Shown piece after piece: positions 19,527 through 30,513 of a stretch of DNA of 64,000 nucleotides. The stretch comes from an uncultured Cellvibrionales bacterium (GTDB lineage Bacteria > Pseudomonadota > Gammaproteobacteria > Pseudomonadales > Dasaniaceae). The translations under genes and the position numbers were made by a program. The notes below the pieces were generated by a model, which was given only the letters and a program-made list of their open reading frames with translations, made no database searches and was not told where the DNA came from. The DNA lies in assembly GCA_913019905.1 (NCBI GenBank), contig CAJVZD010000003.1, positions 156,838-220,837 on the forward strand, given 5' to 3'. Numbering within the stretch: position 1 is the stretch's first letter; each line of letters opens with the position of its first letter.

Positions 19527-20132
19527 ATGAATTATTTACGCTTACTTTTCGGCGCTATATTAGCGTTTGTTGTAACCACTATTCTTTTTATATTAATGCC
19601 CGCATTGATAGAAATGGCCGATAACACTCTCGATGAGGGTAAACGCGTCAAGATTGCTGATATCACAATGCCAGATACGGAAATTGATACTAATATTAAG
19701 GATGTTAAACCTGACAAGCCTGATGACCCGGAAGAGCCTCCGCCAGATATGGAACAGCCTGATATCGATAACGCTGAGGTTAATCCCGATGCAGTCAATA
19801 TGACGCCGACGATGACTGCGAGTCTAGACATCGGCTTGGGAGGATTGAGTAATGCTGACGGTGAATATTTACCCATCGTTAAAGTTGCGCCAATGTATCC
19901 GCGTCGGGCTCAGTCGAGAGGTACGGAAGGTTATTGTATCGTTGAATACGTTGTAACCAAGTTAGGTTCAATTCAAGATCCTGTCGCTGTAGATTGCGAG
20001 CCATCAGGTTACTTCGAACGTGCCTCAATCAAGGCGGCCCGCAAGTTTAAATACAAGCCGCGTGTTGTTGATGGTGAAGCCATAGAAGTATTTGGTGTTC
20101 AAAACAAATTTACCTATGAGCTTGAAAAATAG
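19527..20132 (+). CDS. tonB: Short TonB-family energy transducer (TonB2-like)
   Basis: At 201 residues this is a compact TonB. It has an N-terminal membrane helix (about 5-28), a short acidic Pro/Asp-rich linker (about 60-95: repeated DKPDDPEEPPPD-type residues) instead of the long Pro-Lys stretch of TonB1, and a C-terminal TonB domain (about 112-200) containing YPRRAQSRGTEGYCIVEY and the end strand VQNKFTYELE. It should connect ExbBD to outer-membrane TonB-dependent receptors, none of which is adjacent. A short spanning segment is a known feature of TonB2 proteins and may be why a TtpC partner is present. Confidence 0.9.
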   Translation: MNYLRLLFGAILAFVVTTILFILMPALIEMADNTLDEGKRVKIADITMPDTEIDTNIKDVKPDKPDDPEEPPPDMEQPDIDNAEVNPDAVNMTPTMTASLDIGLGGLSNADGEYLPIVKVAPMYPRRAQSRGTEGYCIVEYVVTKLGSIQDPVAVDCEPSGYFERASIKAARKFKYKPRVVDGEAIEVFGVQNKFTYELEK

Positions 20133-20168
20133 TAGGCTGAAGAACTTATTTTCGGAATCGACAAAATT

Positions 20169-21524
20169 ATGAATGCATTACAGCTTCAATCGGTCTTTCG
20201 TTTAGGAAGGGCACTAGTGATAAGCATACCGCTACTCGCGGTACAGGCCATCGTCCCAGCGTTTGTTCAACCACTCGGTGTTGAGGTGACGGCGGGGGTT
20301 GCACATGCTCAGTCGGACGAAAAAGCACCTGCAAAGAAGAAGAAAAAAACCAAGCGCACCCAGGCGATGAACCCGAAAGTGTACGAGAAGTTAGTCCTAG
20401 CTAATGCAGCGGTCGAAGCTAAAAACTACGACGAAGCTCTGACTATTCTTAAAGAAATGGCAGAAACAAGAAGGAAGTTGAACGAAGCTGAGCAAGCTAG
20501 CGTTTTGAATACCTATGCATACATATACTACATAAAGGAAGACTTCCCTAACGCGATTAAGAGTTACCGGCAGATAATCGCCATCCCGGAAGGTCCCGAG
20601 GGCGTCCAAATCGCTGCAAGATATAGTCTCGCACAAATGTATTTTGTAACTGAAGAGTGGGAAAACGCGATTGTTGCACTTAATGATTGGTTTTCAGTGA
20701 CCGAGATCGCTGGTGCTAATGCTTATGTGTTGTTAGCCCAGGCCTACAACCAGGTGAAAAAGTTCGATCCCGCACTGAAGAACGTAGAAATAGCGATTTC
20801 GATGTATCGCGAGAGCGGAAAAGTACCGAAAGAAAATTGGTTCAATATGCAGCGATTTTTCTACTACGAAAAAAATAACACCAAAAAGGTTGTCGAAATT
20901 CTTGAGCAGTTGCTCGTTAATTATCCAAAAAAAGTCTATTGGCAGCATTTGTCAGCCATGCATGGAGACCTTAAAGACGAGTCAAAACAACTCGCCGCGA
21001 TGGAAACGGCCTACGTACAAGGAATGTTAGAAAAAGAAAAAGAAGTGCTTAATATGGCCTATATGATGCTGTCCGGCGACGTTCCTCATAAGGCCGCGAA
21101 AGTGATGGCTAAAGGGATCAGTGATAAGGTTATTGAGCCAACATCTAAGAATTTAGAGGTGTTAGGCAATGCTTGGCGACAATCTCAGGAAATTGAAAAA
21201 GCCATTCCCGTCATGGCTGCAGCAGCCAAAAAATCAGACAAGGGGGAGTTGTGGACACGATTGTGCAACGTCTACTTGGATGGTGACAAATTTAAGGAAG
21301 CGGTAGAATCATGTGAAAACGGATTGAAAAAGGGTGGCGTGAAGCGTCCCGATACCGCTAATCTTGTGTTAGGTATGGCCCATTTCAATCTGAAGCAGTA
21401 TAAGTCAGCCCGCAAGGCTTTTGTAATTGCCGCCAAAGATAAGCGAAGTAAAAAGTACGCTAATCAGTGGATGAAATTTATGGCCAAAGAGCTGCAACGC
21501 CAAAAAAGTTTAGAAGAAAGCTAA
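20169..21524 (+). CDS. Tetratricopeptide-repeat protein of the TonB module
   Basis: A 451-residue exported protein with a long hydrophobic N-terminus ending in a likely signal cleavage site (AHA, about residue 46), a Lys-rich stretch (about 53-64), then helical TPR-like repeats through the rest (for example YAYIYYIKEDFPNAIKSYRQ and LGMAHFNLKQYKSARKAF). TPR genes regularly close TtpC/ExbB/ExbD/TonB2 operons. Its exact job is unknown; it is probably a periplasmic scaffold for the complex. It lies 36 bases after tonB and is followed by a strong terminator that ends the operon. Confidence 0.85.
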   Translation: MNALQLQSVFRLGRALVISIPLLAVQAIVPAFVQPLGVEVTAGVAHAQSDEKAPAKKKKKTKRTQAMNPKVYEKLVLANAAVEAKNYDEALTILKEMAETRRKLNEAEQASVLNTYAYIYYIKEDFPNAIKSYRQIIAIPEGPEGVQIAARYSLAQMYFVTEEWENAIVALNDWFSVTEIAGANAYVLLAQAYNQVKKFDPALKNVEIAISMYRESGKVPKENWFNMQRFFYYEKNNTKKVVEILEQLLVNYPKKVYWQHLSAMHGDLKDESKQLAAMETAYVQGMLEKEKEVLNMAYMMLSGDVPHKAAKVMAKGISDKVIEPTSKNLEVLGNAWRQSQEIEKAIPVMAAAAKKSDKGELWTRLCNVYLDGDKFKEAVESCENGLKKGGVKRPDTANLVLGMAHFNLKQYKSARKAFVIAAKDKRSKKYANQWMKFMAKELQRQKSLEES

Positions 21525-21551
21525 AAAGAAAAGCATTAACCCGAAAATAAT

Positions 21552-21579
21552 AAAGCGCCTCTAGGAGGCGCTTTTTTTT
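21552..21579 (+). terminator. Rho-independent terminator of the TonB module
   Basis: Ten-base arms AAAGCGCCTC and GAGGCGCTTT enclose a three-base loop and run into eight or more T. It lies about 28 bases after the TPR gene stop. Confidence 0.93.
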
Positions 21580-21963
21580 GCATTGGCAATTGTGTGCTTT
21601 TAGTCGTTTTCCCGTTTGGGATCATGCTGAGCCGTTAGGCCCCGACATGTCGATATAATGTCCGTATGGCTCAGAAACTCGAGGATGTTCTACATTACGA
21701 GTCAGCACGTCGCGAATAGTTAGATGGGTTGCCAAAAATGCAGATCAAGACGATACGTAATATCCTAATGTTTGCCGTTACCTAAACCGCACTCATTTGC
21801 CTTGGTTTTGTTGATCTCGAAAGATCACTACGTAATACAAGCGCGAACATGCCTCGTATTCGCTATTGAACGTTATCCAGTAGAGAGTGAGTGGAGGGCG
21901 CCGGAAAGGATGAGGTCAAATAGGCTCTCACCCTTCCTGGGGCACACATTTACTTTTGAGATT
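21580..21963. other. Intergenic region between TonB module and ilvD
   Basis: Between the terminator and the 3' end of ilvD I find only short frames with no recognisable product. No RNA gene is evident. Confidence 0.45.
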
Positions 21964-23808
21964 CTAGTCTAGCTTGCTGATATCGCGAACAGCGCCTTTA
22001 TCAGCACTTGTTACCATTTTCGAATATGCGATAAGTGCGGGAGAAACTTTCCGCGACCGTATTTCCAGTGGCTTCCATGCTCCTACCTCCTTCTCGTCCA
22101 TCGCTTTTCGTCTGTCTTTTAGTGTCTCTTCTGTGAGGTCGACATTAATAGAGCGATTGGGAATATCAATTTTGACTATATCTCCCTGCTCCACCAAGCC
22201 AATGGCTCCTCCTGCCGCCGCTTCAGGCGAAGCATGACCGATAGACAATCCAGATGTACCGCCGGAAAATCTGCCGTCTGTTAACAGCGCACAGGCCTTT
22301 CCTAGGCCCTTGGACTTGAGATAACTGGTTGGATACAACATCTCTTGCATTCCCGGGCCTCCTTGAGGGCCTTCGTAACGAATGATTACAACGTCGCCTT
22401 CTTTCACACGCCCTTCCAGAATGTCGTCGACCGCGCTATCCTGACTCTCGCAGATGTGCGCAGGACCTTGGAAAACGAAGATCGACTCATCGACACCTGA
22501 CGTTTTTACCACGCAACCGTCTTCGGCAATATTGCCGAACAGCACCGCCAGCCCACCTTCTTGAGAATACGCGTTGTCTAAGGACCGAATACAGCCGTTT
22601 GCTCGGTCGTCATCTAGGCTGGACCAACGGGTACTCTGACTAAAGGCAGTTTGTGTTGGTATTCCGGCTGGACCGGCGGAGTAAAAAGATTTGACGTCTT
22701 GGTCCGTCGTTACCGTAATATCCCACTTTTTGAGAGCGGCTAACATTGACTCGCTGTGGACGGTAGGTAATTCATTATGTATTAAGCCAGCCCGGTCGAG
22801 CTCACCCAGAATACCCATTACACCGCCGGCACGGTGAACATCTTCCATATGGTAAAGCGGTGTACTCGGAGCGACCTTACAGAGCTGTGGTACCCTCCGC
22901 GATAAGCGATCGATATCATTCATAGTGAAGTCGATTTCTCCTTCTTGTGCTGCGGCAAGTAGATGCAAAATCGTGTTCGTTGACCCACCCATGGCAATAT
23001 CAAGGACCATGGCGTTTTCAAACGCGGAGAAATTGGCAATTGAACGCGGAAGAACAGAATCGTCATCCTGTTCGTAGTGGCGCTTTGTAATCTCTACTAT
23101 TGTACGGCCTGCTTGAAGAAACAATTGTTCCCGGTCCGCATGGGTGGCCAGCATCGACCCGTTTCCAGGTAACGAAAGCCCCATGGCTTCTGTCAGGCAG
23201 TTCATTGAATTGGCGGTAAACATTCCTGAGCAAGAACCGCACGTTGGGCAGGCAGAGCGTTCGTACTCCGCAACTTCCTCGTCGGTCTTTGAATCGTCAC
23301 CAGCAATTATCATAGCGTCGATAAGATCAAGCTTATTCTCAGAGAGCCTAGTTTTTCCAGCCTCCATTGGTCCCCCAGACACAAAAATCACGGGTATGTT
23401 TAATCGCAACGAGGCATTTAGCATTCCCGGCGTAATCTTATCGCAATTTGAAATACAGACTATTGCGTCCGCGCAGTGAGCGTTAACCATATATTCCACT
23501 GAATCTGCTATTAGATCTCTCGACGGAAGGCTATAAAGCATGCCGTCATGGCCCATGGCAATTCCGTCATCTACGGCAATTGTATTAAATTCCTTTGCTA
23601 CTCCGCCCGCTTTTTCGATCTCACGAGCGACCAATTGCCCCATATCTTTTAGATGGACATGGCCCGGTACAAATTGAGTAAAAGAGTTTGCAATCGCGAT
23701 AATGGGCTTTTGGAAATCGTCATCGGTCATTCCAGTTGCGCGCCATAAAGCACGTGCGCCTGCCATATTGCGACCAGCGGTCGACGTTTTTGAACGGTAT
23801 TGCGGCAT
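21964..23808 (-). CDS. ilvD: Dihydroxy-acid dehydratase
   Basis: This iron-sulphur dehydratase converts dihydroxy-isovalerate and dihydroxy-methylvalerate to the 2-oxo acids in valine and isoleucine synthesis. Cluster cysteines are visible in [12 protein letters not shown] (C122) and in [18 protein letters not shown] (C193). I chose the ATG at 23808 (MPQYRSKTS), preceded by GAGGTT; an in-frame extension of 18 codons upstream has no family similarity. The resulting 614 residues are close to E. coli IlvD (616). It is transcribed alone, convergent with the TonB module. Confidence 0.96.
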   Translation of the reverse strand: MPQYRSKTSTAGRNMAGARALWRATGMTDDDFQKPIIAIANSFTQFVPGHVHLKDMGQLVAREIEKAGGVAKEFNTIAVDDGIAMGHDGMLYSLPSRDLIADSVEYMVNAHCADAIVCISNCDKITPGMLNASLRLNIPVIFVSGGPMEAGKTRLSENKLDLIDAMIIAGDDSKTDEEVAEYERSACPTCGSCSGMFTANSMNCLTEAMGLSLPGNGSMLATHADREQLFLQAGRTIVEITKRHYEQDDDSVLPRSIANFSAFENAMVLDIAMGGSTNTILHLLAAAQEGEIDFTMNDIDRLSRRVPQLCKVAPSTPLYHMEDVHRAGGVMGILGELDRAGLIHNELPTVHSESMLAALKKWDITVTTDQDVKSFYSAGPAGIPTQTAFSQSTRWSSLDDDRANGCIRSLDNAYSQEGGLAVLFGNIAEDGCVVKTSGVDESIFVFQGPAHICESQDSAVDDILEGRVKEGDVVIIRYEGPQGGPGMQEMLYPTSYLKSKGLGKACALLTDGRFSGGTSGLSIGHASPEAAAGGAIGLVEQGDIVKIDIPNRSINVDLTEETLKDRRKAMDEKEVGAWKPLEIRSRKVSPALIAYSKMVTSADKGAVRDISKLD

Positions 23809-23976
23809 TATTAAAACCTCAGAAATCCCATAGTAAATTCGACTAGGATAGCACAAACTCAATTTTTGACGCCAAGAGTTTTAGATAAAGGACACCATAC
23901 GTCGCTGATTTACAAGCTGCTGCAGAATTCTGATGATTGAGTGGTACGATGAAAGACGTCTCAACGTCAAAAAAAC

Positions 23977-25125
23977 CTAAAACGCAGTTAACATATCATT
24001 AAGAAAACGACGCCCCAAATCGCTCGGGTAAATGCGGCTACCTTCTTCCAGAATCAAATTCCTCTCTTTCAATTGAGCAATGGTTGACTCAATGGCCGTG
24101 TACTCAAGTCCCGTATTTTCAGTAAACGTGCGTTTTTCAAACCCGTGATTTAATCGCAGGGCATTCATCATAAACTCCAGGGGCAGCTCTTTGTCATCGA
24201 GTAATTTACGACCCGCTCGAAATGGCTTGTTCGGATTGAGATAATCCTTCGGAATTCGGGTTTTCCAATTGCGTTCTATGACGCTACTTTTCGCATCAGT
24301 CCATTTTCCGTGGGCCCCGGCGCCTATTCCGATGTAGTCACCGAATAGCCAATAATTCATATTGTGTTTTGAGCGTTGAGAATTTTTGCTAAAAGCAGAG
24401 ACTTCATATTGATGATAAGAATGCTCTTTCAATAGTCTTTCCCCGGATTCTTGAATATCGGCTAGATTATCATCGGAGGGCAGCAGAGGCGGGGAATTAA
24501 AAAACACCGTATTAGGTTCGATAGTAAGTTGATACCAGGAAATATGTGTAGGCTGTAGACCTATGGCTTTTTGTATGTCTTCGAGCGCTTGCACTTTGGA
24601 CTGATTGGGGAGGCCGTGCATAAGATCAATATTGAAATTATCAAAGCCCGCTTTTCTGGCGGAATCTGCTGCTAGAATAGCTTCGTTATTACTATGTATC
24701 CTGCCCAGCTTCTCTAAATGGTCTTGATTGAAACTTTGCACGCCAATGGACAGGCGGTTAATACCTGCCGATCTATAATCCAAAAACTTTTGTTGTTCTA
24801 CTGATCCTGGATTTGCTTCTAAGGTTATTTCAATATCCTTCGCGAACCTTAGTTTTTTTTCTGTTTCCTGCAAAATCCGATGAATGGCTTGTCCTGAAAA
24901 AAGACTTGGGGTTCCTCCACCAAAAAAAATTGACCGTATGTCCCGACCGTCTGCTCGCGAAAGTTCTTCGTCCAGGTCCTCCATTAATGCGGCAACGTAG
25001 TCGCCTTCGGGAATAGCTTTGGTAACATGGGAATTGAAGTCACAATAGGGGCATTTTTTTGCGCACCAAGGTATGTGAATATACAAACTAAGAGGTGGTT
25101 GCGCGAGTTTAACGATAGTCGTCAT
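23977..25125 (-). CDS. hemW: HemW, radical-SAM haem chaperone
   Basis: This 382-residue radical SAM protein has the cluster motif C21-x3-C25-x2-C28 (CAKKCPYC) followed by DF rather than the GC of true coproporphyrinogen dehydrogenase HemN. That feature and the shorter length mark HemW, which binds haem and helps insert it into respiratory proteins. GGGTPS and the GAGAHGKW segment are also typical. It lies 9 bases downstream of ubiD on the same strand. In E. coli the hemW neighbours are different (yggS/rdgB region). A true HemN is encoded at 43.6 kb. Confidence 0.88.
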   Translation of the reverse strand: MTTIVKLAQPPLSLYIHIPWCAKKCPYCDFNSHVTKAIPEGDYVAALMEDLDEELSRADGRDIRSIFFGGGTPSLFSGQAIHRILQETEKKLRFAKDIEITLEANPGSVEQQKFLDYRSAGINRLSIGVQSFNQDHLEKLGRIHSNNEAILAADSARKAGFDNFNIDLMHGLPNQSKVQALEDIQKAIGLQPTHISWYQLTIEPNTVFFNSPPLLPSDDNLADIQESGERLLKEHSYHQYEVSAFSKNSQRSKHNMNYWLFGDYIGIGAGAHGKWTDAKSSVIERNWKTRIPKDYLNPNKPFRAGRKLLDDKELPLEFMMNALRLNHGFEKRTFTENTGLEYTAIESTIAQLKERNLILEEGSRIYPSDLGRRFLNDMLTAF

Positions 25126-25134
25126 CTAATCAGA

Positions 25135-26604
25135 TTACTCATCTAACCCTAGTTTATCCCACAGTACATCAATACGGTCTTTTACTGGCTGGCTCATGGT
25201 TATTGGTTTCCCCCACTCACGACTTGTTTCACCTTCAATTTTGCTCGTCGCATCAAACCCGATTTTCGACCCTAGTCCAGAAACAGGCGATGCAAAATCA
25301 AGATAATCTATCGGTGAGTTATCGATAAACACGCAGTCTCGTCGGGGGTCCATTCGAGTGGTCATAGCCCATATTACGTCATTCCAATCCCGAGCATTAA
25401 TATCGTCATCGGTGACTATAATGAACTTCGTGTACATGAATTGACGTAAAAACGACCATACACCCATCATTACCCGTTTTGCGTGACCGGCGTATTGCTT
25501 TTTCATCGTCACGACCGCCATGCGATAAGAGCACCCTTCAGGAGGGAGATAGAAGTCTTGAATTTCCGGGAATTGCTTTTGTAAAATAGGAACAAAAACT
25601 TCATTTAAGGCGACACCTAACACGGCCGGTTCATCTGGGGGCCTACCGGTATAGGTGCTGTGGTAGATAGGGTTTTCCCGGTGCGTAATATGAGTCACTG
25701 TCATTACGGGAAACTGATCTACCTCGTTGTAATAACCGGTATGGTCTCCGAATGGACCTTCTGGTGCGATGTCATTTGCCGCCAAATAGCCTTCTAATAT
25801 GTATTCAGCGCTTGCGGGCACCTGCAGGCTGTTGCTAACGGAGGAGATTAGCTCTGTTTTACTGCCGCGTAACAAACCGGCAAAAGCGTATTCACTTAGA
25901 GCATCAGGTACCGGAGTGACGGCTCCCAAAATCGTAGCAGGATCTGCGCCTAATGCGACAGAAACTGGATAGGGCTGTCCGGGATTTTGTTCTTGAAATT
26001 CCTTAAAATCTAATGCTCCCCCTCGGTGGGAAAGCCAGCGCATGATTAATCGGTTTTTCCCGACAAGTTGCATACGGTAAATACCGAGGTTCTGCCTTTC
26101 TTTGTTCGGTCCGCGTGTTATAACAAGAGGCCATGTGATCAGTGGTCCCGCGTCTTCTGGCCAGCAAGTCTGGATGGGTAGTGTATTTAGATCTACATCG
26201 GCGCCTTCAATAATGTGTTCTTGGCAGGGGGCTTTTTTAACGAGCTTCGGTGCCATATTTAGAACTTGCTTAAATATAGGGGCTTTATTCCAAAGATCTT
26301 TTAGGCCTTTTGGCGGGTCAGGTTGACGTAAATATGCCAGTAATTCCCCCACTTCCCGCAATTTCGAAATATTTTCCTGGCCCATTCCCCACGCTACGCG
26401 CTGCTCCGTTCCGAACAAATTGGTCAGTACGGGTGTGTCAAAGCCAATTGGATTTTCAAAAAGCAGAGCTGGACCGCCTTTACGAAGAACGCGGTCGCAT
26501 ATTTCGGTCATTTCTAAACGAGGATCAACAGCTTCAGTGATACGAATTAACTCACCGCGCTGTTCTAGAAACTGTATAAAGTCACGTAGGTCTTTGTAGT
26601 TCAT
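25135..26604 (-). CDS. ubiD: 4-hydroxy-3-polyprenylbenzoate decarboxylase
   Basis: This prenylated-FMN-dependent decarboxylase removes the ring carboxylate in ubiquinone synthesis. The 489-residue length is close to the E. coli enzyme (497). The N-terminus [19 protein letters not shown] and motifs such as [11 protein letters not shown] and [15 protein letters not shown] are characteristic of UbiD. It requires prenyl-FMN from UbiX, not seen here. It follows rho by about 36 bases in a rho-ubiD-hemW run, matching the trxA-rho-ubiD order of Pseudomonas. Confidence 0.95.
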   Translation of the reverse strand: MNYKDLRDFIQFLEQRGELIRITEAVDPRLEMTEICDRVLRKGGPALLFENPIGFDTPVLTNLFGTEQRVAWGMGQENISKLREVGELLAYLRQPDPPKGLKDLWNKAPIFKQVLNMAPKLVKKAPCQEHIIEGADVDLNTLPIQTCWPEDAGPLITWPLVITRGPNKERQNLGIYRMQLVGKNRLIMRWLSHRGGALDFKEFQEQNPGQPYPVSVALGADPATILGAVTPVPDALSEYAFAGLLRGSKTELISSVSNSLQVPASAEYILEGYLAANDIAPEGPFGDHTGYYNEVDQFPVMTVTHITHRENPIYHSTYTGRPPDEPAVLGVALNEVFVPILQKQFPEIQDFYLPPEGCSYRMAVVTMKKQYAGHAKRVMMGVWSFLRQFMYTKFIIVTDDDINARDWNDVIWAMTTRMDPRRDCVFIDNSPIDYLDFASPVSGLGSKIGFDATSKIEGETSREWGKPITMSQPVKDRIDVLWDKLGLDE

Positions 26605-26640
26605 GAACGTGGTACAGCCACCAGATTAGGCACTATGAGG

Positions 26641-27900
26641 TTACTTTCGTTTCATCGATTGGAAGAACTCGTCGTTGGTCTTAGTGTCTTTCAACTTATC
26701 GAGCAGGAATTCAACGGCTTGAGTATCCTCCATGCCGTGAAGTAACTTGCGAAGAATCCACATCCGTTGCAGCTCTTCGTCACCGGTAAGACGCTCTTCG
26801 CGCCGTGTACCAGAGCGTCGAATATTGATCGCTGGATAAACTCGTTTTTCTGAAATTTTCCGATCGAGGTGGAGTTCCATATTACCTGTCCCTTTAAACT
26901 CCTCGTATATAACTTCATCCATTTTTGAACCCGTATCTACCAGCGCCGTAGCGATGATCGTTAGGCTGCCACCTTCCTCAATATTACGAGCGGCACCGAA
27001 AAAGCGTTTTGGGCGTTCAAGGGCGTGCGCATCGACACCGCCTGTTAGTACCTTGCCGGAAGATGGGATGATGGTGTTGTAGGCGCGAGCGAGACGAGTA
27101 ATCGAATCGAGTAAAATAACAACATCTTTTTTGTGTTCAACAAGCCGTTTAGCTTTTTCGATGACCATTTCGGCTACTTGTACATGTCGAGCTGGGGGTT
27201 CATCGAATGTAGAGGCAACGACTTCGGCGCGAACAGACCGTTGCATTTCTGTTACTTCTTCGGGACGTTCATCAATCAACAGCACTATCATGTAGCACTC
27301 TGGATTATTGCGAACCATGCTTTGCGCAATATGCTGTAACATTAAGGTTTTACCCGCTTTTGGCGGAGCGACGATAAGTCCGCGAGCACCTTTGCCAACG
27401 GGGGACGTTAAGTCGATGATGCGGCCCGTTAGGTCTTCTGTTGAACCGTTCCCTACCTGTAAAACACAGCGCTCATCTGGGAATAGCGGTGTGAGATTTT
27501 CGAAAAGAACTTTATTTTTTGACTGTTCGGGCTGGGTGTAATTAACTTCGCTGATTTTCAGAAGCGCAAAATATCTTTCGCCGTCTTTTGGTGGTCGAAT
27601 CTTTCCGGAAATTGTGTCGCCAGTACGCAGGTTGAACCGACGAATTTGGCTAGGTGATACATATATGTCGTCAGGACCAGCGAGATAAGAGCAGTCTGCG
27701 CTGCGCAAAAAGCCAAATCCGTCTTGCAGGATTTCAAGTACACCATCGCCATAAATGTCTTCGCCGCTTTTGGCGTGCCTTTTTAATATGGAAAAAATAA
27801 TATCTTGCTTTCGCTGTCTGGCGATATTGTCTAGCCCAATCTCTTTAGCGATATCAAGCAGTTCTTGAGTGGGTTTGGTCTTTAAGTCAGTTAGATTCAT
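26641..27900 (-). CDS. rho: Transcription termination factor Rho
   Basis: The 419-residue protein is the hexameric RNA helicase of factor-dependent termination, the same length as E. coli Rho. It begins [10 protein letters not shown] and has the N-terminal helical and OB-fold primary RNA-binding domain ([22 protein letters not shown]), then the ATPase domain with Walker [12 protein letters not shown] near residue 180, the [13 protein letters not shown] loop and the Q/R-loop regions. A 232-base leader separates it from trxA upstream; rho is usually autoregulated through its leader, but I cannot show that here. Confidence 0.97.
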   Translation of the reverse strand: MNLTDLKTKPTQELLDIAKEIGLDNIARQRKQDIIFSILKRHAKSGEDIYGDGVLEILQDGFGFLRSADCSYLAGPDDIYVSPSQIRRFNLRTGDTISGKIRPPKDGERYFALLKISEVNYTQPEQSKNKVLFENLTPLFPDERCVLQVGNGSTEDLTGRIIDLTSPVGKGARGLIVAPPKAGKTLMLQHIAQSMVRNNPECYMIVLLIDERPEEVTEMQRSVRAEVVASTFDEPPARHVQVAEMVIEKAKRLVEHKKDVVILLDSITRLARAYNTIIPSSGKVLTGGVDAHALERPKRFFGAARNIEEGGSLTIIATALVDTGSKMDEVIYEEFKGTGNMELHLDRKISEKRVYPAINIRRSGTRREERLTGDEELQRMWILRKLLHGMEDTQAVEFLLDKLKDTKTNDEFFQSMKRK

Positions 27901-28086
27901 AAGATTACAGAGGTAGATTATTAGTGAAGAAAACTACAAAAGGGGGTATGCGGACACGCGACTGAGTTTTCTTGGGGTTATTAAGCTATCGAAAATGGCT
28001 TATCGGATTTTATAAAGATGTTTTAATTATGGGAGCCACCGGACTCGGCAGATTCCGTAAATGTAGCACTGATGAAAGAGTGTAGC

Positions 28087-28122
28087 AAGCCTTTGTTGGT
28101 AATAAGTACCGAATAAAGGCTT
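28087..28122 (-). terminator. Hairpin downstream of trxA
   Basis: Arms AAGCCTTT and AAAGGCTT enclose a loop that itself contains GGTA/TACC. It lies 11-46 bases after the trxA stop. On the trxA strand no strong U-run follows, so it may be a weak terminator, a 3' stabiliser, or an attenuator ahead of rho. Confidence 0.4.
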
Positions 28123-28132
28123 TGGAGGGGAG

Positions 28133-28459
28133 TTAAAGTGCGCTGTCGATAAACTCGCAGAGTTGAGTTTTAGAAATGGCGCCGACTTTTGTTGCTTCAG
28201 CATTGCCATTTTTAAATATCATCAATGTTGGGATACCACGAATGCCGAACTTTGGTGCAATTTCAGTATTCGCATCAACGTCTACTTTACAAACCTTAAT
28301 CTTTCCAGCGTACTCATCGGCAACTTCCGCCAAAACGGGCGCTATCATTTTGCAGGGGCCACACCATTCGGCCCAAAAATCAACAAGTACAGGTACGTCT
28401 GCGCCGAGCACTTCTGTTTCAAAGCTTGCGTCAGTTGCGTGAACGATATTGTCGCTCAT
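28133..28459 (-). CDS. trxA: Thioredoxin 1
   Basis: A 108-residue cytosolic disulphide reductase with the active site WCGPC (C33, C36) and the buried aspartate D27, plus the conserved cis-proline in [11 protein letters not shown]. Length and sequence are those of the main thioredoxin of gammaproteobacteria. It lies upstream of rho on the same strand, as in Pseudomonas and E. coli, and is divergent from asnS. Confidence 0.97.
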   Translation of the reverse strand: MSDNIVHATDASFETEVLGADVPVLVDFWAEWCGPCKMIAPVLAEVADEYAGKIKVCKVDVDANTEIAPKFGIRGIPTLMIFKNGNAEATKVGAISKTQLCEFIDSAL

Positions 28460-29097
28460 GGTTTGGTCTCCATCACATTGCGGCTGTGAAAATGCCGGCC
28501 CACCAAAATCGGTATTAGCAAAATAGGGGGATACATTACAACCAAAGTTCTAAATTATAGTTACGAGTTTTTGCGGACATTTTGTGCCAACAAGGTGAAC
28601 GATCATAACACTCACTCGGGCTTTAGGAAAATAGATAGTGACTTAGCTTTGACAAAATAATGCCACGGCAATGTGTAGGTCGGCTAGTTTTTATGCTAAT
28701 GCCCGATTCGCTTGTCCGAAAGAGGACAAATCCATCGAGTCCTTTTACACTAGTTTAAGCTATATCGAGTTCTATTCTCGGATCTGAAGCGCTTGCTGTC
28801 CCTCTTCGAGATCGTTTATTTAATTTCTCACAAACAAGCTGGAAGGGAGTATAACTACTGTCAACGGGCCGCTAAGTTGCAGTGGAAGGAACCGCTGCTA
28901 TTGAGTAAACTGTGTTGCATTAAGCTGCTCGGTTAAACCTTGTGTTTTTAACGACTTTATCGTCGATCGGACAAACTAGCCTTTTGTTAAAATGAAAATG
29001 CCGTCCATGATAATATTGATTTGACATTTGCAAGTATCAACGTTGTTCGTTAACTCGACAATTTTCTCAGATAAATTTTAATAGGAAATCTAATGTT
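28460..29097. other. Divergent intergenic region trxA / asnS
   Basis: In 638 bases I find no supportable gene or RNA. Promoter-like AT-rich elements occur near both ends (a TATAAT on the minus strand near 28555, and TGATAATATTGAT near 29008), but I cannot assign start points. Confidence 0.4.
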
Positions 29098-30513
29098 ATG
29101 ACCTTGTCAGCTGCTAATACAGTTTGCTCCGTTAAACAACTTCTCTCCGGTGAGGTTGCTGAATCATCAGAAGTTGCGGTAAGTGGTTGGGTTCGTAGTC
29201 GTCGCGATTCCAAGGCTGGCATCTCGTTTATGGCCATCCATGACGGTAGTTGCTTTGATACGATTCAAGCCGTTATCCCGGCAGAGCTAGACAATTACGA
29301 AACTGAAATTATCAATGCTGGTGTGGGTTGCGCAGTAAAAGTATCTGGTGTCTTAGTACCCTCGCAGGGAAAAGGTCAGGCTTTCGAAATTCAAGCTAAC
29401 ATCGTTGAGATTGTTGGTTGGGTTGATGATCCGGAAACGTATCCCATTGCCAAAAAACGGCACAGTTTTGAATATTTACGTACGGTGGCACATTTGCGCC
29501 CGCGAACAAATACGTTTGGGGCGGTGTCCAGAGTAAGAACAGTTTTGGCCAATGCGATTCATAATTACTTTTTCGACCGTGAATTTCAGTGGGTTAATAC
29601 ACCGATAATTACTGCCAGTGACTGTGAGGGCGCTGGTGAAATGTTTAAGGTTAGCAATTTAGATTTTGCAAATATACCTCGTGATCCAGATGGAAGGGTA
29701 GATTTTTCGCAGGATTTTTTCGGTGCCGAATCTTTTTTGACAGTTTCGGGACAGCTTAACGTGGAAGCGTATTGCTTGGCCTTATCGAAAGTGTATACCT
29801 TCGGTCCAACTTTTCGCGCAGAAAACTCTAATACAAGTCGCCACCTGGCCGAGTTTTGGATGGTCGAGCCTGAAATAGCTTTTGCTGATTTGAGCGATGA
29901 TGCAACCTTGGCTGAAGATTTTTTAAAGTATTTATTCAGGGCTGTTCTTGAAAAGTGTCCGGATGATCTTGCCTTTTTTAACCAGTTTGTCGACAAAAGT
30001 TGTTTAAGTCGTTTGCAATCGGTTATTGAGACGGATTTTGTAAGAATGGACTATAGCGATGCGATTGCAATTTTAGAAAAATCGGGGAAGAAATTCGAAT
30101 ATCCCGTGAAGTGGGGATTGGATTTACAGTCGGTACACGAGCGTTTCTTGTGTGAGGAGCATGTTGGTGCACCCGTGATTTTGATGAATTATCCAAAGGA
30201 AATAAAAGCATTTTACATGCGTTTGAATGACGATGACAAAACGGTTGCTGCAATGGATGTGTTAGCTCCCGGTATCGGTGAAATCATTGGTGGAAGTCAA
30301 CGAGAGGAGCGTTTAGATGTTCTAGATCTGCGCATGGCTGAACAAGGTGTTGGAGAGGAATTGTCGTGGTATCGTGATTTACGACGATATGGAACTGTTC
30401 CTCATGCGGGCTTCGGATTGGGGTTTGAGCGTTTGATAAGCTATGTGACAGGCATGGAGAATATCAGGGATGTTATCCCATTTCCTCGCGCGCCTAACCA
30501 GGCAGATTTCTAA
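29098..30513 (+). CDS. asnS: Asparaginyl-tRNA synthetase
   Basis: This class IIb synthetase charges tRNA-Asn. The N-terminal OB-fold anticodon-binding domain ([19 protein letters not shown]) is followed by the catalytic domain with motif 2 ([21 protein letters not shown]) and motif 3 ([21 protein letters not shown]), ending in [12 protein letters not shown] as AsnS proteins do. The 471-residue length is normal. I use the ATG at 29098; an ATG six bases earlier is out of frame and stops after one more codon. AGGAAA lies about nine bases upstream. Confidence 0.97.
   Translation: MTLSAANTVCSVKQLLSGEVAESSEVAVSGWVRSRRDSKAGISFMAIHDGSCFDTIQAVIPAELDNYETEIINAGVGCAVKVSGVLVPSQGKGQAFEIQANIVEIVGWVDDPETYPIAKKRHSFEYLRTVAHLRPRTNTFGAVSRVRTVLANAIHNYFFDREFQWVNTPIITASDCEGAGEMFKVSNLDFANIPRDPDGRVDFSQDFFGAESFLTVSGQLNVEAYCLALSKVYTFGPTFRAENSNTSRHLAEFWMVEPEIAFADLSDDATLAEDFLKYLFRAVLEKCPDDLAFFNQFVDKSCLSRLQSVIETDFVRMDYSDAIAILEKSGKKFEYPVKWGLDLQSVHERFLCEEHVGAPVILMNYPKEIKAFYMRLNDDDKTVAAMDVLAPGIGEIIGGSQREERLDVLDLRMAEQGVGEELSWYRDLRRYGTVPHAGFGLGFERLISYVTGMENIRDVIPFPRAPNQADF

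Noticed and set aside
21640..21720. Short frame beginning ATGGCTCAGAAACTCGAG after the TonB terminator.
   Set aside because: It stops after about 17 codons and resembles nothing I know.
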